A DNA stretch of 64,000 nucleotides from an uncultured Paracoccaceae bacterium (GTDB taxonomy: Bacteria > Pseudomonadota > Alphaproteobacteria > Rhodobacterales > Rhodobacteraceae): the NCBI GenBank assembly GCA_947487205.1, contig CANKVU010000007.1:1-64000 (forward strand), in the 5' to 3' direction. Made by a program: the position numbers and the translations under genes. Below are positions 50,151 to 60,305 of the stretch, piece by piece. Below the pieces are notes generated by a model. It had not been told where the DNA came from and did no database searches. It saw only the letters and a list, made by a program, of their open reading frames with translations. Each line of letters opens with the position of its first letter. The first letter of the stretch is position 1.

Positions 50151-52424
50151 ATGGCGCATCCGTCGCGGATGCTCAGGTGGGACCGTCTGGCGCGCGTGCG
50201 CCGGCAGAAGCGCGTCCAGAACGCAGCCACCATCGGCGTCGTGGGGCTGGGGCCGGTGCTGGCGCTGGCGACCTATCTCGTGCTCGGTCCGCTCGATGCC
50301 GGCTCCTCGACGCGCGCCCTGCGCCTCGTCCTGCTCGCCGATCTCGTCTACGTCATCGCCCTGGCCACGCTCGTCGCGATGGCGCTGGTGCGGATGGTGG
50401 CGGCGCGGCGCGCGCAATCGGCGGGCTCGCGGCTGCACCTGCGGCTGACGCGGGTCTTCGCCCTCATCGCCATGATCCCGACGATCACGGTCGCGATCTT
50501 CGCCGCGCTGACGATCAATTTCGGGCTGGAGGGTTGGTTCTCCGACCGGGTGCGGCAGGTGGTCGGCGCCTCGCTCGCCGCCGCCGAGGCGTACGAGGAC
50601 GAGCAGCGCCAGAGCCTGTCCACCGACGCCGAGGCGCTGGCCGAGTACCTCTCCGCCGCGCGGCGCGAGGCGTTCCTCCTGTCGGACGGAGAGATCCGGC
50701 AGCTTCTCGGGCAGGGCCAGGCACAGATCCAGAGGGGCTTGAGCGAGGCCTTCGTCATCGACGGCGACGGAGAGATCCGCTCGCGCGGCGAGGGCTCCTA
50801 CCTCTTCGACTACGAGATGCCGCCCGAGGGCGCGATCGCCGCCGCGCGCGACGGGCAGACCGTCGTGATCGAGGATTGGGACATCAACGAGTTCCGCGCG
50901 CTGGTGGCGCTCGACGGGCTCGGCGACCGGTTCCTGTCGGTCAGCCGCGACGTGGACGGGGAGCTCCTGGCGCTGCTCGACGACACGCAGGACAGCGTGC
51001 GGCTCTACAACCAGCTCGAATCCGACCGCGGCCGGCTGCTGTTCGAATTCGGGCTTCTCTATCTCGGCTTCGCGCTCATCCTGGTGCTGGCGGCGATCTT
51101 CCTCGGCCTGTGGTTCGCCGAGCGGCTGTCGCGGCCGGTGGGCCGGCTCGCCGGCGCGGCCGAGCGGGTGGGCGCCGGCGATCTCGACGTGCAGGTGAAG
51201 GAGGAGCCGGGCGACGACGAGATCTCCATGCTGGGGCGGCTCTTCAACCAGATGACGCGCCAGCTTCGCGCCCAGCGCGAGGCGCTGCTGGAGCGCAACG
51301 ACCAGATCGAGAAGCGGCGACGGCTGTTCGATTCCGTCCTGTCCTCCGTCACCGCGGGGGTCGTCGGCGTCGATGCCGACGGGCGGGTCACCTTCGTCAA
51401 CCGCTCCGCCGAGCGGCTCCTGCGCCTCGACGAGGGCGCGGGCCAGGCGGTGGCGCTGGCGGACGCCGTGCCCGAGTTCGCGCCGCTCTTCGAACGACTG
51501 GTCGAGACCCGGGACGAGACGGTGCAGGGCGAGGTCGCGGTGTCGCGCTGCGGATCGCTCGAAAGCCTCCTCGTCCGCATGGCGGTGCGCCGCTCCGAGG
51601 ACGGCGACCTCGAGGGCTACGTGGTCGCCTTCGACGATGTCTCGGACCTGGTGGCGGCGCAGCGGATGGCCGCCTGGGGCGACGTGGCCCGCCGCATCGC
51701 CCACGAGATCAAGAACCCGCTCACGCCGATCCAGCTCTCGGCGGGGCGCATCCGCCGCAAGTTCGGCCCCGAGGTCAGCGACCCCGAAAAGCTCCAGAGC
51801 ATGACCGAGGTCATCATCCGCCAGACCGAGGGCCTGCGCCGCATCGTCGACGAATTCAGCCAGTTCGCGCGGATGCCCGCCCCCGAGCGGCGGCGCCACG
51901 ACCTCGCGGCCGTGGTCCGCAACGCGGTCCTGCTCCAGCAATCCGGCCAGGACGGGGCCCGGATCGAGGCCGACCTGCCCGATCGCCCGGTGCCCGCCGA
52001 TCTCGACGAGACGATGATCGGACAGGCGCTCACGAACCTGATCAAGAACGCGGGCGAGGCGACCGAGGGCCTCGTGGAGGCGGGGCCACCGGCGAACTAC
52101 GCGGCGCGGGTCCGGGTGCGGCTGACGCCCGCGCCGGACGAGATCCTGGTGGTCGTCGAGGATAACGGCATCGGCCTGCCCGAGGACCGCTCGCGCCTCT
52201 TCGAGCCCTACGTCACCACCCGCGCCGAGGGCACCGGGCTCGGCCTGCCGATCGTGCGCAAGATCATCGAGGAACACGGCGGATCGCTGATCCTGACCGA
52301 CGCCGACCCGTTCGAACCGGGCGCCCATCGCGGCGCCCGCGCGGAAATCAGGCTGCCGCCCCCGCGAGGGGCCGGCGACGACGACATCAACAAGGAGGCG
52401 GAAGCAACATGGGCGACATCCTGA
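50151..52424 (+). CDS. ntrY: Membrane sensor histidine kinase NtrY
   Basis: 757 residues: two N-terminal transmembrane helices (about 28-45, 60-85), a third at about 105-125, an extracytoplasmic sensor region (about 130-295), a fourth helix (about 300-325), a HAMP domain, a PAS domain (about 385-490) and kinase core with HEIKNPLTPIQLSAGRI (His518), LTNLIKNAGEA, EDNGIGLPED and GTGLGLPIVRKIIEEHGG. Cognate of NtrX; the pair tunes nitrogen and redox responses in alphaproteobacteria. 112 bp after ntrC, which may hold its own promoter. The 3' end overlaps ntrX by 16 bases. Confidence 0.94.
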   Translation: MAHPSRMLRWDRLARVRRQKRVQNAATIGVVGLGPVLALATYLVLGPLDAGSSTRALRLVLLADLVYVIALATLVAMALVRMVAARRAQSAGSRLHLRLTRVFALIAMIPTITVAIFAALTINFGLEGWFSDRVRQVVGASLAAAEAYEDEQRQSLSTDAEALAEYLSAARREAFLLSDGEIRQLLGQGQAQIQRGLSEAFVIDGDGEIRSRGEGSYLFDYEMPPEGAIAAARDGQTVVIEDWDINEFRALVALDGLGDRFLSVSRDVDGELLALLDDTQDSVRLYNQLESDRGRLLFEFGLLYLGFALILVLAAIFLGLWFAERLSRPVGRLAGAAERVGAGDLDVQVKEEPGDDEISMLGRLFNQMTRQLRAQREALLERNDQIEKRRRLFDSVLSSVTAGVVGVDADGRVTFVNRSAERLLRLDEGAGQAVALADAVPEFAPLFERLVETRDETVQGEVAVSRCGSLESLLVRMAVRRSEDGDLEGYVVAFDDVSDLVAAQRMAAWGDVARRIAHEIKNPLTPIQLSAGRIRRKFGPEVSDPEKLQSMTEVIIRQTEGLRRIVDEFSQFARMPAPERRRHDLAAVVRNAVLLQQSGQDGARIEADLPDRPVPADLDETMIGQALTNLIKNAGEATEGLVEAGPPANYAARVRVRLTPAPDEILVVVEDNGIGLPEDRSRLFEPYVTTRAEGTGLGLPIVRKIIEEHGGSLILTDADPFEPGAHRGARAEIRLPPPRGAGDDDINKEAEATWATS

Positions 52425-53809
52425 TCGTGGACGACGAGCGCGACATCCGCGAACTCGTGGCCGATATCCTCGAAGACGAGGGTTATTCCTGCCGCAAGGC
52501 CGGCAATTCCTCGGAATGCATGGCCGAGGTGGAGAAGGAACCGCCGAGCCTGATGATCCTCGACATCTGGCTCAAGGACAGCGACATGGACGGCATCGAC
52601 ATCCTCAAGATCGCCAAGCGCGACTATCCGGGGATGCCGGTCATCATCATCTCGGGGCACGGCAACATCGAGATCGCGGTCGCCGCGATCAAGCAGGGCG
52701 CCTACGACTACATCGAGAAGCCGTTCAACATCGACCAGCTGATGGTCGTCATCGGCCGCGCCATGGAGACCTCGCGGCTGCGCCGCGAGAACGTGGAGCT
52801 GCGGCGCCGCGACGCCGAGCCGCCGGTGCTGGTGGGCACCTCGCCGGCCTTCCGGACGCTGAAATCGGCCCTCGACAAGGTCACGAAGTCGAACGGCCGG
52901 GTGATGCTGACCGGGCCCGCGGGGTCGGGCAAGGAATTGGCCGCCCGGTACATCCACGCCAATTCGGGCCGCTCCGACTGCCCCTTCGTCACCGTCGGTG
53001 CCGCGGCGATCGAGCCCGACCGCATGGAGGAGGTCCTGTTCGGCCGGGAGGGCGAGCGCGGGGTGGAGCCGGGGCTCCTCGAACAGGCCGATGGCGGCGT
53101 CCTCTTCTTCGACGAGGTCGCGGACATGCCCATGGGGACGCAGACCAAGATCCTGCGGGTGCTCGTCGACCAGGCCTTCACCCGCGTCGGCGGGACCGAG
53201 AAGATCCGCGTCGACATCCGCGTGATCTCCTCGACCAACCGCGACCTGACCGAGCTGACCCGCGACGGCCTGTTCCGGCAGGAGCTCTACCATCGCCTCG
53301 CCGTGGTGCCGGTGGAGGTGCCCTCGCTCGACGACCGGCGCGAGGACATCCCTGAACTGGCGGCCTTCTTCCTGACGATGTTCAACAAGACGCAAGGCCT
53401 GCCGCTGCGCTCGCTTGGCGACGAGGCGCGGGCGGTCCTGCAGACGATGTCCTGGCCCGGCAACGTCCGCCAGCTGAAGAACATGATGGAACGCGCCCTG
53501 ATCCTGGGCGATGGCAAGGGCCCGATCGGCGCCGCCGAGCTGCCCCGCTCAGAGGAGGAGCCGCAGCCCGAATCCGGCCGCGTCGTCCTGTCCGGGTCGC
53601 TGGCCACGCTGCCGCTGCGCGATGCCCGCGAACTCTTCGAGAAGGAGTATCTGCTGACCCAGATCAACCGCTTCGGCGGCAACATTTCCCGCACGGCGAA
53701 TTTCGTGGGGATGGAACGCTCGGCCCTTCACCGCAAGCTGAAGTCGCTGGGCGTCGTCACCTCGCCGCGGCAGGGCTCCCGGCAGATGGCCGATCACGCG
53801 GCGGAATGA
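52409..53809 (+). CDS. ntrX: Response regulator NtrX lacking the GAFTGA motif
   Basis: 466 residues: receiver with Asp52 (LMILDIWLKDSDMDG), AAA+ domain with Walker A GPAGSGKE, Walker B GGVLFFDEVADM, FRQELYHRLAVV and [16 protein letters not shown], and C-terminal HTH (FGGNISRTANFVGMERSALHRKL). The loop between Walker A and B reads RMEEVLFGREGERGVEPGLLEQ: the GAFTGA core for sigma-54 contact is replaced, as in NtrC above. It may bind DNA as a regulator of the housekeeping polymerase. The ATG lies inside ntrY, preceded by AAGGAGGCGGAAGCA. Confidence 0.94.
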   Translation: MGDILIVDDERDIRELVADILEDEGYSCRKAGNSSECMAEVEKEPPSLMILDIWLKDSDMDGIDILKIAKRDYPGMPVIIISGHGNIEIAVAAIKQGAYDYIEKPFNIDQLMVVIGRAMETSRLRRENVELRRRDAEPPVLVGTSPAFRTLKSALDKVTKSNGRVMLTGPAGSGKELAARYIHANSGRSDCPFVTVGAAAIEPDRMEEVLFGREGERGVEPGLLEQADGGVLFFDEVADMPMGTQTKILRVLVDQAFTRVGGTEKIRVDIRVISSTNRDLTELTRDGLFRQELYHRLAVVPVEVPSLDDRREDIPELAAFFLTMFNKTQGLPLRSLGDEARAVLQTMSWPGNVRQLKNMMERALILGDGKGPIGAAELPRSEEEPQPESGRVVLSGSLATLPLRDARELFEKEYLLTQINRFGGNISRTANFVGMERSALHRKLKSLGVVTSPRQGSRQMADHAAE

Positions 53810-53810
53810 G

Positions 53811-54647
53811 ATGGCGGGCGCGCGCGTCGCGGTCGACGGGGCGCGGATCGCCTATCTCGACGCGGGCCCCCGCGAGGCGCCGCCGCTTCTGTGCCTCCAT
53901 GGCGCGGGGTTCGACCATTCGGACCTGACCTGGCGGCTGACGGTGGCGGGCCTGTCCGACCGCCACAGGGTCATCGTGCCCGACCTGCCCGGCTACGGCG
54001 ACAGCGACGATCTGGGGCGGGCGCCGGATTTCGCCGCGCTGTCGGAATGGGTGCCGCGGTTCATGGACGCGGTCGGCCTCGACGCCGCCGACGTGGCGGG
54101 GGTGTCGATGGGGGGCGGGATGGCGCTGTGGCTCGCCATCCACCATCCCGGCCGGGTGAACCGGCTGGTCCCGGTCTGCGCCTACGGCCTGATGCCGCGC
54201 GCCCCGCATCACGGCCTGGCCTATGCCGCGCTGCGCGCCGGGCTCCTGCCGGCGGCCTATCGCGCGGCGACCGGCTCGCGGACGCTCGCCCGGCTGGGGC
54301 TGATGGCCAATTACGGCGACCCGCGGCGGGTGACGGCCGACGCGGTGGCCGAGCTGCGCCGGGTCGCGGCCCAGCAGGCGCGGCGGCGCAGCTTCGACGC
54401 CTTCCTCGCGGTCGAGATGGACGGCTACGGGCTAAAGACCGACCTGCGCCCCGACCTGGGCCGCATCGCGGCGCCGACGCTGCTGGTGGCCGGGCGCGCC
54501 GACCGGGTGGTCCCGGCGCGCCACCTCCTGCGCGCGCGGGAGGGGATCCCCGATTGCCGATATCTGTGCCTGCCCACCGGCCACTGGCCCATGCGCGAGC
54601 GCCCCGACCTCTTCAACCAGGCGCTGCGGCGGTTCCTGGCCCGCTAG
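53811..54647 (+). CDS. Alpha/beta hydrolase
   Basis: 278 residues: HGAGFDHSDLTWRL (oxyanion loop), nucleophile elbow GVSMGGGMAL (Ser about 98), acid AGRADRVVPARH and base TGHWPMRERPD. No signal peptide. Substrate unknown. The start is one base after the ntrX stop, and the gene sits between ntrX and trkA, which are close neighbours in many relatives, so it is probably cotranscribed with ntrYX. Confidence 0.85.
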   Translation: MAGARVAVDGARIAYLDAGPREAPPLLCLHGAGFDHSDLTWRLTVAGLSDRHRVIVPDLPGYGDSDDLGRAPDFAALSEWVPRFMDAVGLDAADVAGVSMGGGMALWLAIHHPGRVNRLVPVCAYGLMPRAPHHGLAYAALRAGLLPAAYRAATGSRTLARLGLMANYGDPRRVTADAVAELRRVAAQQARRRSFDAFLAVEMDGYGLKTDLRPDLGRIAAPTLLVAGRADRVVPARHLLRAREGIPDCRYLCLPTGHWPMRERPDLFNQALRRFLAR

Positions 54648-54716
54648 GCCCCGCCCTTGAACCGTTCGGCGCCGCGTGTCAGAACCGCGCGACCGCCGAC
54701 CGCGGAGGAGTTTCGG

Positions 54717-56093
54717 GTGAAGATCATCATTTGCGGCGCGGGACAGGTCGGCTGGCAGATCGCCCGGCACCTGTCGGGCGAGCGCAACGACGTGACCGTG
54801 GTCGACAACAACACCGAGCTGGTCCGCCAGGCCACGGACACGCTCGATGTGCAGGGCATCGCCGGCCATGCCTCCCACCCCGACGTGCTGGACCGGGCCG
54901 GGGCCCGCGACGCCGAGATGGTGATCGCGGCCACCCATTCCGACGAGGTCAACATGGTCACCTGCCAGGTGGCCCATTCGGTCTTCGCGGTGCCGCGCAA
55001 GATCGCGCGCCTGCGCTCGCAGAGCTACCTGGACGCGATCTATTCCGACCTCTACCGCCGCGACCACATGCCGATCGACGTGGTGATCTCGCCCGAGAAG
55101 GAGGTCGCCGAGGCGGCGCTGCGGCGCCTGTCGGCGCCCGCCGCCTTCGACACCCAGACGTTCCTCGACGGCCAGGTGCTGCTGCTCGGCGTGTCGCTCG
55201 ACGAGGATTGCCCGGTCCTCAACACGCCGCTGCGGCAGCTGACCGACCTGTTCTCGACCCTGCGGGCGATCGTGGTGGGCGTGCGGCGCCGCGGCCAGCT
55301 CTTTGCGCCCGAGCCGGGCGACCAGCTCTTCGCGGGCGACGACATCTACGTCTCGACCCACCGCGACGACGCCGACCGGGTGCTCGACATCTTCGGCAAG
55401 GCGGTGGTCCGGCAGGAGCGGGTCGTGGTGGTCGGTGGCGGCCATGTGGGGCTGGCCGTGGCGCGGCGGCTCGAGGCGTCGCCGTGGAAGCTGCGCGTCA
55501 AGATGATCGAGAAGGACCGGCGCGCGGCCGAACGCGCCGCCGACGCGCTCGAGCGGACCATCGTGCTGAACGGCGACGGCATGAGCATGGAGCTTCTGTC
55601 GGAGGCCTCCATCGCCAAGGCCGATTCGGTGCTCTGCGTCACCGACGACGACAAGACGAACCTGCTTTCCGCCGTCCGCGCCAAGCAGGCCGGCTGCGAC
55701 ATGGCGATCTGCCTCGTGAACGATCCGTCCCTGCAATCGCTGATGCGGCCGCTCGGGATCAACGCCTTCATCAATCCGCGCGCCACCACCGTCAGCTCGA
55801 TCCTGCGCCATATCCGGCACGGCCGGGTGCGCGGGGTCTATTCCATCGGCGACGCCGAGGCCGAGGTGATCGAGGCGCAGGTCCTGTCCACCTCCTCCAT
55901 CGCGGGCCAGCTGATCCGCGAGATCGATTTTCCCGAGGGCGCGCTGGTCGGCGCGCTGTCCAAGGGCGGCCGGATCGTGCGCCCCACCGGAACCACCCGG
56001 ATCGAGGAGGGCGACGTGGTCGTCGTCTTCGCGCTGGCGGCGGACGTGCCGGCGGTGGAGCGGCTGTTCCAGGTCGCCATCGACTTCTTCTGA
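54717..56093 (+). CDS. trkA: Trk potassium uptake regulatory subunit TrkA
   Basis: 458 residues: two RCK units, each a Rossmann NAD(H)-binding domain plus TrkA-C domain. First: KIIICGAGQVGWQIARHLSGE (about 2-22), IAATHSDEVNM, and second: RVVVVGGGHVGLAVARRLE (about 232-250), LCVTDDDKTNLLSAVRAK. Gates the TrkH channel from the cytoplasmic face in response to nucleotides. GTG 54717 chosen, with GGAGGAG 8 bases upstream; a 20-codon extension is a shadow. Overlaps trkH by one base (TGATG). Confidence 0.95.
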   Translation: MKIIICGAGQVGWQIARHLSGERNDVTVVDNNTELVRQATDTLDVQGIAGHASHPDVLDRAGARDAEMVIAATHSDEVNMVTCQVAHSVFAVPRKIARLRSQSYLDAIYSDLYRRDHMPIDVVISPEKEVAEAALRRLSAPAAFDTQTFLDGQVLLLGVSLDEDCPVLNTPLRQLTDLFSTLRAIVVGVRRRGQLFAPEPGDQLFAGDDIYVSTHRDDADRVLDIFGKAVVRQERVVVVGGGHVGLAVARRLEASPWKLRVKMIEKDRRAAERAADALERTIVLNGDGMSMELLSEASIAKADSVLCVTDDDKTNLLSAVRAKQAGCDMAICLVNDPSLQSLMRPLGINAFINPRATTVSSILRHIRHGRVRGVYSIGDAEAEVIEAQVLSTSSIAGQLIREIDFPEGALVGALSKGGRIVRPTGTTRIEEGDVVVVFALAADVPAVERLFQVAIDFF

Positions 56094-57601
56094 TGCAACG
56101 CATGCTGCAACGGCTGCCGTTCCTCCTGATCCTGCAGGGGCTGGGCGCGGTGTCGATGGTCGTGCCCGCGATCCATGCCATGCATCTGGGCCATTGGGCG
56201 ATCGCGCGGTCCTTCCTGTTCTCGGCGCTGGTCTTCGCGGTGCTCTTCGTCCTGCTGGCGGTGGCGTTCGGCAATCGCGGGCGGGACGGGGCCGTCAGGG
56301 GGCAGCTTCTGGGCCTCGTCGGCGCGCTCCTGCTGCTGCCGGTGATGCTGGCGATCCCGATGCGCGAGTCGGTGCCCGACATGGGGCTCTTCGCCGCCTG
56401 GTTCGAGATGGTCAGTTCCCTCACCACCACCGGCGCCTCGCTGTTCCCCGAGCCCGACAACATCTCGCCCACGCTCCACCTGTGGCGGGCGCTCGTCGCG
56501 TGGATGGGGGGGCTCTTGTTCTGGGTCTCGGCGCTGGCGATCCTGGCGCCGCTCAACCTCGGCGGCTTCGAGGTGATCGCGACCGACATCACCGCCGCGG
56601 GGCGGGCCGCCCTGCGCGAACGGCGCGCGGGCCGCCCGGGCGAGCGCCTGCGCCGCTACGCCATCCGCCTGATGCCCATCTACGGCGGCCTGACGATGCT
56701 GCTGTGGCTGCTCCTGGTCATGCTCGGTGCCGAACCGACCGCCGGGGTGATCCTCGCCATGTCCACCATGTCGACCTCCGGCATCGTGCCGGGCGGGTTC
56801 CAGACCGGCACCATCGCGATCGAGGTTCCGATCTGCATCTTCCTGGTCTTTGCCCTCTCGCGGCTCACCTTCCGCAACGACTTCATCACGCGCGAACGCG
56901 GGGTGCTGCTGCGCGACCCCGAGATCCGCCTGTCGCTGACGCTCCTGGTGCTCGTGCCGGGCTTCCTGTTCCTGCGCCATTTCCTCGGCTCGATCGAGAT
57001 CGACGCCGAGGAGGACGTGCCCGCCGCGATCCGCGCGCTCTGGGGGGCGTTCTTCACGACGCTGTCCTTCCTCACCACCACCGGCTTCGAAAGCGCGGGG
57101 TACGAGGATGCGCGCTTCTGGTCTGGCCTGCCCACGCCCGGCATCCTGCTCGTCGGGCTCAGCCTCGTGGGCGGCGGCGTGGCCACCACCGCCGGCGGGG
57201 TGAAGCTGCTGCGGATCTACGCCCTCTACAAGCACGGCGCGCGCGAGATGGGGCGCCTCGTGCATCCCAATTCGATCGGCGGCTCCGGCGCGGCGGGGCG
57301 CAGGCTCCGGCGCGAGGGCGCCTTCGTGGCCTGGATCTTCTTCATGCTCTTCGCCATCACCATCGCCGCGACCATGCTCGCCCTGTCGCTGACCGGCCTG
57401 CCGTTCGAGAAATCGGTGATCCTGGCCGTGGCGGCGCTGTCGACGACCGGCCCGCTGGCCGAGGTCGCGGGCGAGGCGCCGATCCCCTATCTCGACCTCG
57501 GCATGCCGGTGCAGGCGATCCTGGCGGCCGTGATGGTGATCGGCCGGCTGGAGGCACTGGCCCTTATCGCCCTGTTCAACCGGGATTTCTGGCGCAACTA
57601 G
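56093..57601 (+). CDS. trkH: Trk potassium uptake membrane subunit TrkH
   Basis: 502 residues, about ten to twelve hydrophobic segments forming four pore repeats. Selectivity-loop regions are visible as [11 protein letters not shown] (about 105-115), [29 protein letters not shown] and [11 protein letters not shown]. Imports K+ together with TrkA. The same reading frame runs open far upstream through the hydrolase and trkA; that part is an artefact. Start ATG 56093. Confidence 0.94.
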   Translation: MQRMLQRLPFLLILQGLGAVSMVVPAIHAMHLGHWAIARSFLFSALVFAVLFVLLAVAFGNRGRDGAVRGQLLGLVGALLLLPVMLAIPMRESVPDMGLFAAWFEMVSSLTTTGASLFPEPDNISPTLHLWRALVAWMGGLLFWVSALAILAPLNLGGFEVIATDITAAGRAALRERRAGRPGERLRRYAIRLMPIYGGLTMLLWLLLVMLGAEPTAGVILAMSTMSTSGIVPGGFQTGTIAIEVPICIFLVFALSRLTFRNDFITRERGVLLRDPEIRLSLTLLVLVPGFLFLRHFLGSIEIDAEEDVPAAIRALWGAFFTTLSFLTTTGFESAGYEDARFWSGLPTPGILLVGLSLVGGGVATTAGGVKLLRIYALYKHGAREMGRLVHPNSIGGSGAAGRRLRREGAFVAWIFFMLFAITIAATMLALSLTGLPFEKSVILAVAALSTTGPLAEVAGEAPIPYLDLGMPVQAILAAVMVIGRLEALALIALFNRDFWRN

Positions 57602-57716
57602 CGGCGGATTCGGTCTGGTCATCTGTATTTCGGCGGGACATACTGGCCGCCACGACACCTGCGGCGGCACGTTCGCGGGATTTAGAACGCGACCATTGTT
57701 TCAGGGACAGGTGGAA

Positions 57717-57956
57717 ATGGCCGGCGAAAAGCAGAATCTGCAGGAGACATTTCTCAATCACGTCCGCAAGACCAAGGTACCGGTAACGATCTTCCTGATC
57801 AACGGCGTCAAGCTCCAGGGGGTCATCACGTGGTTCGACAATTTCTGCGTGCTCCTGCGTCGCGACGGGCAATCCCAGCTCGTCTTCAAGGGCGCGATCT
57901 CCACCATCATGCCGTCCCAGCCGATCCAGCTCTACGAAGGCGACGGCGAAGGGTGA
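57717..57956 (+). CDS. hfq: RNA chaperone Hfq
   Basis: 79 residues, Sm-like hexamer subunit: [33 protein letters not shown]-type Sm1 region and Sm2 with [15 protein letters not shown]. No extended C-terminal tail, as in other Rhodobacterales. Promotes sRNA-mRNA pairing. Start MAGEKQN preferred over the ATG 7 codons upstream because relatives begin there and ACAGGTGGAA precedes it. 115 bp after trkH, so probably with its own promoter; 40 bp before hflX. Confidence 0.96.
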   Translation: MAGEKQNLQETFLNHVRKTKVPVTIFLINGVKLQGVITWFDNFCVLLRRDGQSQLVFKGAISTIMPSQPIQLYEGDGEG

Positions 57957-57996
57957 GCGGGCGGACCCGTCGCCCCTCGACCCGCGTTGGCGGGTC

Positions 57997-59253
57997 ATGA
58001 CGACACGCGCCTGGGTCCTGCACCCCGATATTCAGACCGACCGCGACCGCCGCGCGCCCGAACCCGCGCTCGAAGAGGCGATGGCGCTCGCCCATGCGCT
58101 GCCCGGCCTGTCCGTCGCCGGCGGCGAGGTCGTGCGGCTGCCGCGCGCCCATCCCGGGCACCTCTTCGGCACCGGCAAGATGGCCGAGCTGAAGGAGCGG
58201 ATCGCCGCCGAGGAGGTGGGCCTCGTCCTCATCGACGGCCCGGTCACCCCCGTCCAGCAGCGCAACCTCGAAAAGGAATGGGGCGCCAAGCTCCTCGACC
58301 GCACGGGCCTCATCCTCGAGATCTTCTCGGACCGGGCCCGCACGCGCGAGGGCGTCCTGCAGGTCGAGATGGCGCATCTGAGCTACCAGCGGACCCGCCT
58401 GGTCCGGGCCTGGACGCACCTGGAGCGCCAGCGGGGCGGCCTCGGCTTCGTCGGCGGCCCCGGCGAAACCCAGATCGAGGCCGACCGCCGCGCCATCGAC
58501 GAACAGCTCAACCGGCTGAAGAAGCAGCTCGAGAAGGTCGTCCGGACGCGCGAATTGCACCGGGCGGCGCGCGCCAAGGTGCCGTTCCCGGTGGTGGCGC
58601 TCGTGGGCTACACCAATGCCGGAAAGTCGACGCTGTTCAACCGGTTGACCGGCGCCGATGTGATGGTGGAGGACATGCTCTTCGCCACGCTCGACCCCAC
58701 GATGCGGGCGATCGACCTGCCGGCCGGGCTGCGCGTGATCCTGTCGGACACGGTCGGGTTCATCTCCGATCTTCCGCCGCAGCTGGTGGCCGCGTTCCGC
58801 GCCACCCTGGAGGAGGTCCTGGCCGCCGATCTGATCCTGCACGTGCGCGACGTGAGCCATGCCGGCACCGCCGAGCAGGCCGAGGACGTGACCCGCATCC
58901 TGACCGACCTGGGCGTGCGGGACGACGTGCCGATGATCGAGGTCTGGAACAAGGTCGACCGCCTCCCCGAGGAGGACCGCGCCGCCCTGAACCGGCAGGC
59001 CGACCGCCGGGCGGAGGTGCAGACATTGTCGGCCCTGACGGGCGAGGGGGTGGAGGCGCTGCTGGCGGCGGTGAACGAGCGCCTCGACGATGCGCGCACG
59101 CAGAAGCGCATCACCCTGCCGTTCGCCGCGGGCAAGCGCCGCGCCTGGCTCTACGAGCAGGGCGTCGTCGAGGATGAAGTATCGGAAGATGGCGGCGTGC
59201 GCCTGACGGTCAACTGGACGGCCCGTCAGGCGCGCCGCTTCCACGACCTGTGA
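57997..59253 (+). CDS. hflX: GTPase HflX
   Basis: 418 residues: N-terminal domain with [12 protein letters not shown] and [16 protein letters not shown], coiled coil with [15 protein letters not shown], GTPase domain with G1 GYTNAGKST (about 204-212), G2/G3 FATLDPT and LSDTVGFI, G4 VWNKVD. Splits or rescues stalled ribosomes, especially after heat stress. Classic hfq-hflX pairing. Last gene of the array. Confidence 0.95.
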   Translation: MTTRAWVLHPDIQTDRDRRAPEPALEEAMALAHALPGLSVAGGEVVRLPRAHPGHLFGTGKMAELKERIAAEEVGLVLIDGPVTPVQQRNLEKEWGAKLLDRTGLILEIFSDRARTREGVLQVEMAHLSYQRTRLVRAWTHLERQRGGLGFVGGPGETQIEADRRAIDEQLNRLKKQLEKVVRTRELHRAARAKVPFPVVALVGYTNAGKSTLFNRLTGADVMVEDMLFATLDPTMRAIDLPAGLRVILSDTVGFISDLPPQLVAAFRATLEEVLAADLILHVRDVSHAGTAEQAEDVTRILTDLGVRDDVPMIEVWNKVDRLPEEDRAALNRQADRRAEVQTLSALTGEGVEALLAAVNERLDDARTQKRITLPFAAGKRRAWLYEQGVVEDEVSEDGGVRLTVNWTARQARRFHDL

Positions 59254-59257
59254 GGGT

Positions 59258-59285
59258 GCCGGGTGGCGGTGTGACGCCACCCGGC
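59258..59285. terminator. Hairpin between hflX and the entericidin-like gene
   Basis: Perfect 11-bp stem GCCGGGTGGCG / CGCCACCCGGC with loop GTGTGA, between two convergent stop codons. There is no T run on either side; possibly a bidirectional 3' end structure. Confidence 0.45.
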
Positions 59286-59293
59286 GGCCGGCC

Positions 59294-59431
59294 TCAATAC
59301 TGGGCCTGATTGCTTTCGGACTGGATCGCCTCGCCGGCGCTCTCGATATCCTGACCGGCGCCGCCGATCGTCTCGCACGCCGAAAGCGCGAAGAGGCCGA
59401 GAAGGGCGGCGAGTTTCATCGTGGTGGGCAT
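59294..59431 (-). CDS. Entericidin A/B family lipoprotein
   Basis: 45 residues: signal sequence [19 protein letters not shown] with lipobox LSAC (Cys about 19), mature [17 protein letters not shown] as in entericidin EcnA/EcnB, where such small lipoproteins form an antidote/toxin pair. Only one copy is present here, so it is probably a simple envelope lipoprotein. Start follows CGGAGACAGTG. Confidence 0.85.
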   Translation of the reverse strand: MPTTMKLAALLGLFALSACETIGGAGQDIESAGEAIQSESNQAQY

Positions 59432-59537
59432 CACTGTCTCCGTTGTTTTTCGACGCCCCCTCAACCCCCGGACCGCGCCCCTGTTCCCGCCCGACGACAG
59501 CGTTGGCGGCGTGCCGCGGATGCGGCGCGAAGGGGCG

Positions 59538-60305
59538 TCAATCGTCGGTGTCGGCGTCGAGGAAGGTGCGCACCGCCGCCTCGGTCTCGCGCGGCTTCTC
59601 GGCATGCAGCCAGTGGCCGGCGCCCGGGATCGCGGCGAAACGGGCTTTGGGGAACAGGTCGCGGATCGGTTCCCGCGCGGCGTCGGTGACGTAATCGCTC
59701 TCGGCCCCCGACAGGAACAGGGCGGGGCGGTCGAACCGGCCGGACAGGTCGTCCGGCCAGCCGATGATGCGATCCATGTCGCGTTCCAGCACGTCGAGGT
59801 TCAGAAGCCAGCGCTTCTCGCGCATGTCGAGGCTCTGGAGCAGGAAGGCGCGCACGCCCGCCGTCTCCACGTGCCGGGACAGGGCCTCGTCCGCGTCGCG
59901 CCGGGTCTCGATCCCCGACAGGTCGAGCGCCTTCATCGCGTCGATCAGGTGGCCCTGGCTGTGGGCATAGGTCACGGGCGCGATGTCGGCCACGACCAGG
60001 CGGCGGATCTTCTCGGGGCGGGTCAGCGCCAGCGCCATCGCCGCCTTGCCGCCCATGGAATGGCCCAGGATGTCCCAGCCCTCGTCGACGACGCGGGACA
60101 GGTCCTCGGCCATCTCGGGATAGGTGTGGCTGTCGGTCTGCGGCGAGGCGCCGTGGTTGCGCATGTCGACGGTCCGGACCAGCCGGTCCGCAGACAGCCG
60201 CTTGGCGATCACGCCCCAGTTCCGCCCCGACCCGAAGAGGCCGTGGACGATGAGCAGCGGCGGGCCGTCGCCGCCGCCGTGGTCGTTATGGACGAGGGCG
60301 GTCAA
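59538..60305 (-). CDS. Alpha/beta hydrolase (YbfF-like esterase)
   Basis: 255 residues: HGLFGSGRNWGVIAKRL, VDMRNHGASPQTDSHTYPEMAEDL, nucleophile GHSMGGKAAMALAL (Ser about 83), Asp in LSGAESDYV and base GAGHWLHAEKP. Resembles E. coli YbfF, an acyl-CoA/ester hydrolase. Start is TTG directly after the glyA stop codon with GGGGCG upstream; no ATG or GTG fits better. Likely cotranscribed with glyA. Confidence 0.85.
   Translation of the reverse strand: MTALVHNDHGGGDGPPLLIVHGLFGSGRNWGVIAKRLSADRLVRTVDMRNHGASPQTDSHTYPEMAEDLSRVVDEGWDILGHSMGGKAAMALALTRPEKIRRLVVADIAPVTYAHSQGHLIDAMKALDLSGIETRRDADEALSRHVETAGVRAFLLQSLDMREKRWLLNLDVLERDMDRIIGWPDDLSGRFDRPALFLSGAESDYVTDAAREPIRDLFPKARFAAIPGAGHWLHAEKPRETEAAVRTFLDADTDD

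Noticed and set aside
53891-57601. 1236-codon frame ending in TrkH
   Set aside because: The first 730 or so codons are out-of-frame readings of the hydrolase and trkA. TrkH starts at 56093.
59294-59431. Entericidin toxin/antidote pair
   Set aside because: Only one short lipoprotein gene is present; no second copy lies next to it.
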